This document shows positions 62,138-62,365 of a stretch of DNA of 62,365 nucleotides, one piece after another. Under the pieces are notes generated by a model, which had not been told where the DNA came from, searched no databases, and saw nothing but the letters and a program-made list of their open reading frames with translations. Numbering within the stretch: position 1 is the stretch's first letter; each line of letters begins with the position of its first letter. Source of the DNA: Ignavibacteriales bacterium (GTDB taxonomy: Bacteria > Bacteroidota > Ignavibacteria > Ignavibacteriales > SURF-24); the NCBI GenBank assembly GCA_026390815.1, contig JAPLFH010000005.1, positions 1 through 62,365 on the forward strand, given 5' to 3'. The position numbers were made by a program, and so were the translations under genes.

Positions 62138-62365
62138 TTAGTTGAGACTAAATTTTACAATTTCAGTGAATGCTGCTGGATTATCAACAGCAAGACTTGC
62201 TAAAACTTTTCTGTTAATTGCTACACCTTTATCTGCAAGTGCATGAATTAGTTTTGAATAATTAGTACCATTCAATCTTGCGGCAGCATTAATTCTAACA
62301 ATCCAAAGCTGTCTGAATGTTCTCTTTTTAGTTTTTCTATCTCTGTAAGCATGCAAAAGGGCTTT
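62138..62365 (-). CDS. rplT: ribosomal protein L20, C-terminal part (cut by window edge)
   Basis: 75 visible codons, in frame to the edge ([33 protein letters not shown]...). This is the C-terminal two-thirds of L20, with the conserved AYRDRKxKKR-LWIxRINAAxR block. The rest lies beyond the window. The order rplT-pheS-pheT is widespread in bacteria. Confidence 0.96.
   Translation of the reverse strand, partial: KALLHAYRDRKTKKRTFRQLWIVRINAAARLNGTNYSKLIHALADKGVAINRKVLASLAVDNPAAFTEIVKFSLN

Overview
The window looks like a chromosome segment of a low-GC Bacteroidota/Chlorobiota-type bacterium, most plausibly Ignavibacteria. The assignment is inferred from several features together: a giant gingipain-type (C25) protease with a C-terminal type IX secretion sorting domain, a fused E1 2-oxoacid dehydrogenase beside lipA/lipB/lpd, a ferredoxin-linked 2-oxoacid oxidoreductase, the order rplT-pheS-pheT-(coiled coil)-zapA-rny, and many short palindromic intergenic repeats. 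I saw no rRNA, tRNA or CRISPR array. From about 8 kb onward almost every gene is on the minus strand; the first 7 kb is a separate plus-strand block.

Region 1 (1-7.05 kb) is an array of small toxin-antitoxin or stability genes: HigBA-like, a broken ORF6N gene, AbrB/VapC, a four-helix-bundle protein, MntA/HepT, HicBA, and a PIN protein with a small partner. They are separated by 300-600 bp spacers of degenerate, G-poor modules that recur at least six times. Small GC-rich palindromes are scattered through them. Region 2 (7.05-8.1 kb) holds a 355-bp MITE-like element with perfect 17-bp terminal inverted repeats, whose second copy lies at 44.3 kb. Region 3 (8.1-15.4 kb) holds a single-chain type IIG restriction-modification enzyme and three poorly characterised genes. 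Two of these are each bracketed by their own exact 11-bp inverted repeat, which is the logic of integron gene cassettes.

Region 4 (15.1-27.3 kb) is energy metabolism. It has a four-gene 2-oxoacid:ferredoxin oxidoreductase operon (VOR-like), lipA, lipB, a lipoate-dependent 2-oxoacid dehydrogenase complex (E1 fusion, E2 with two lipoyl domains, lpd), a DMT-family transporter and endonuclease III. Region 5 (27.5-29.2 kb) is a complete insertion sequence with 4-bp target duplications, inserted at the tip of a pre-existing palindrome. Region 6 (29.3-34.7 kb) has argF, arcC, a cyclic-2,3-diphosphoglycerate-synthetase-like GTPase, and glmS. Region 7 (35.0-40.7 kb) is the 1897-residue C25/T9SS protein.

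Region 8 (40.85-54.3 kb) starts with a REP-associated (Y1) transposase tightly framed by inverted hairpin repeats. It continues with a surface-polysaccharide cluster: CapD-like dehydratase, initiating sugar-phosphate transferase, DegT aminotransferase, Wzy/ligase, methyltransferase, three glycosyltransferases, a C5-epimerase-like protein and a MurJ/Wzx-like flippase. Region 9 (54.6-62.4 kb) is core housekeeping: pheA, coaE, rny, a candidate 6S-like RNA, zapA, a small coiled-coil protein, pheT, pheS and the partial rplT.

The most unusual material is non-coding: the degenerate spacer family of the toxin-antitoxin array, the cassette-like inverted repeats at 12.1-13.5 kb, and layers of palindromes inserted into other palindromes.
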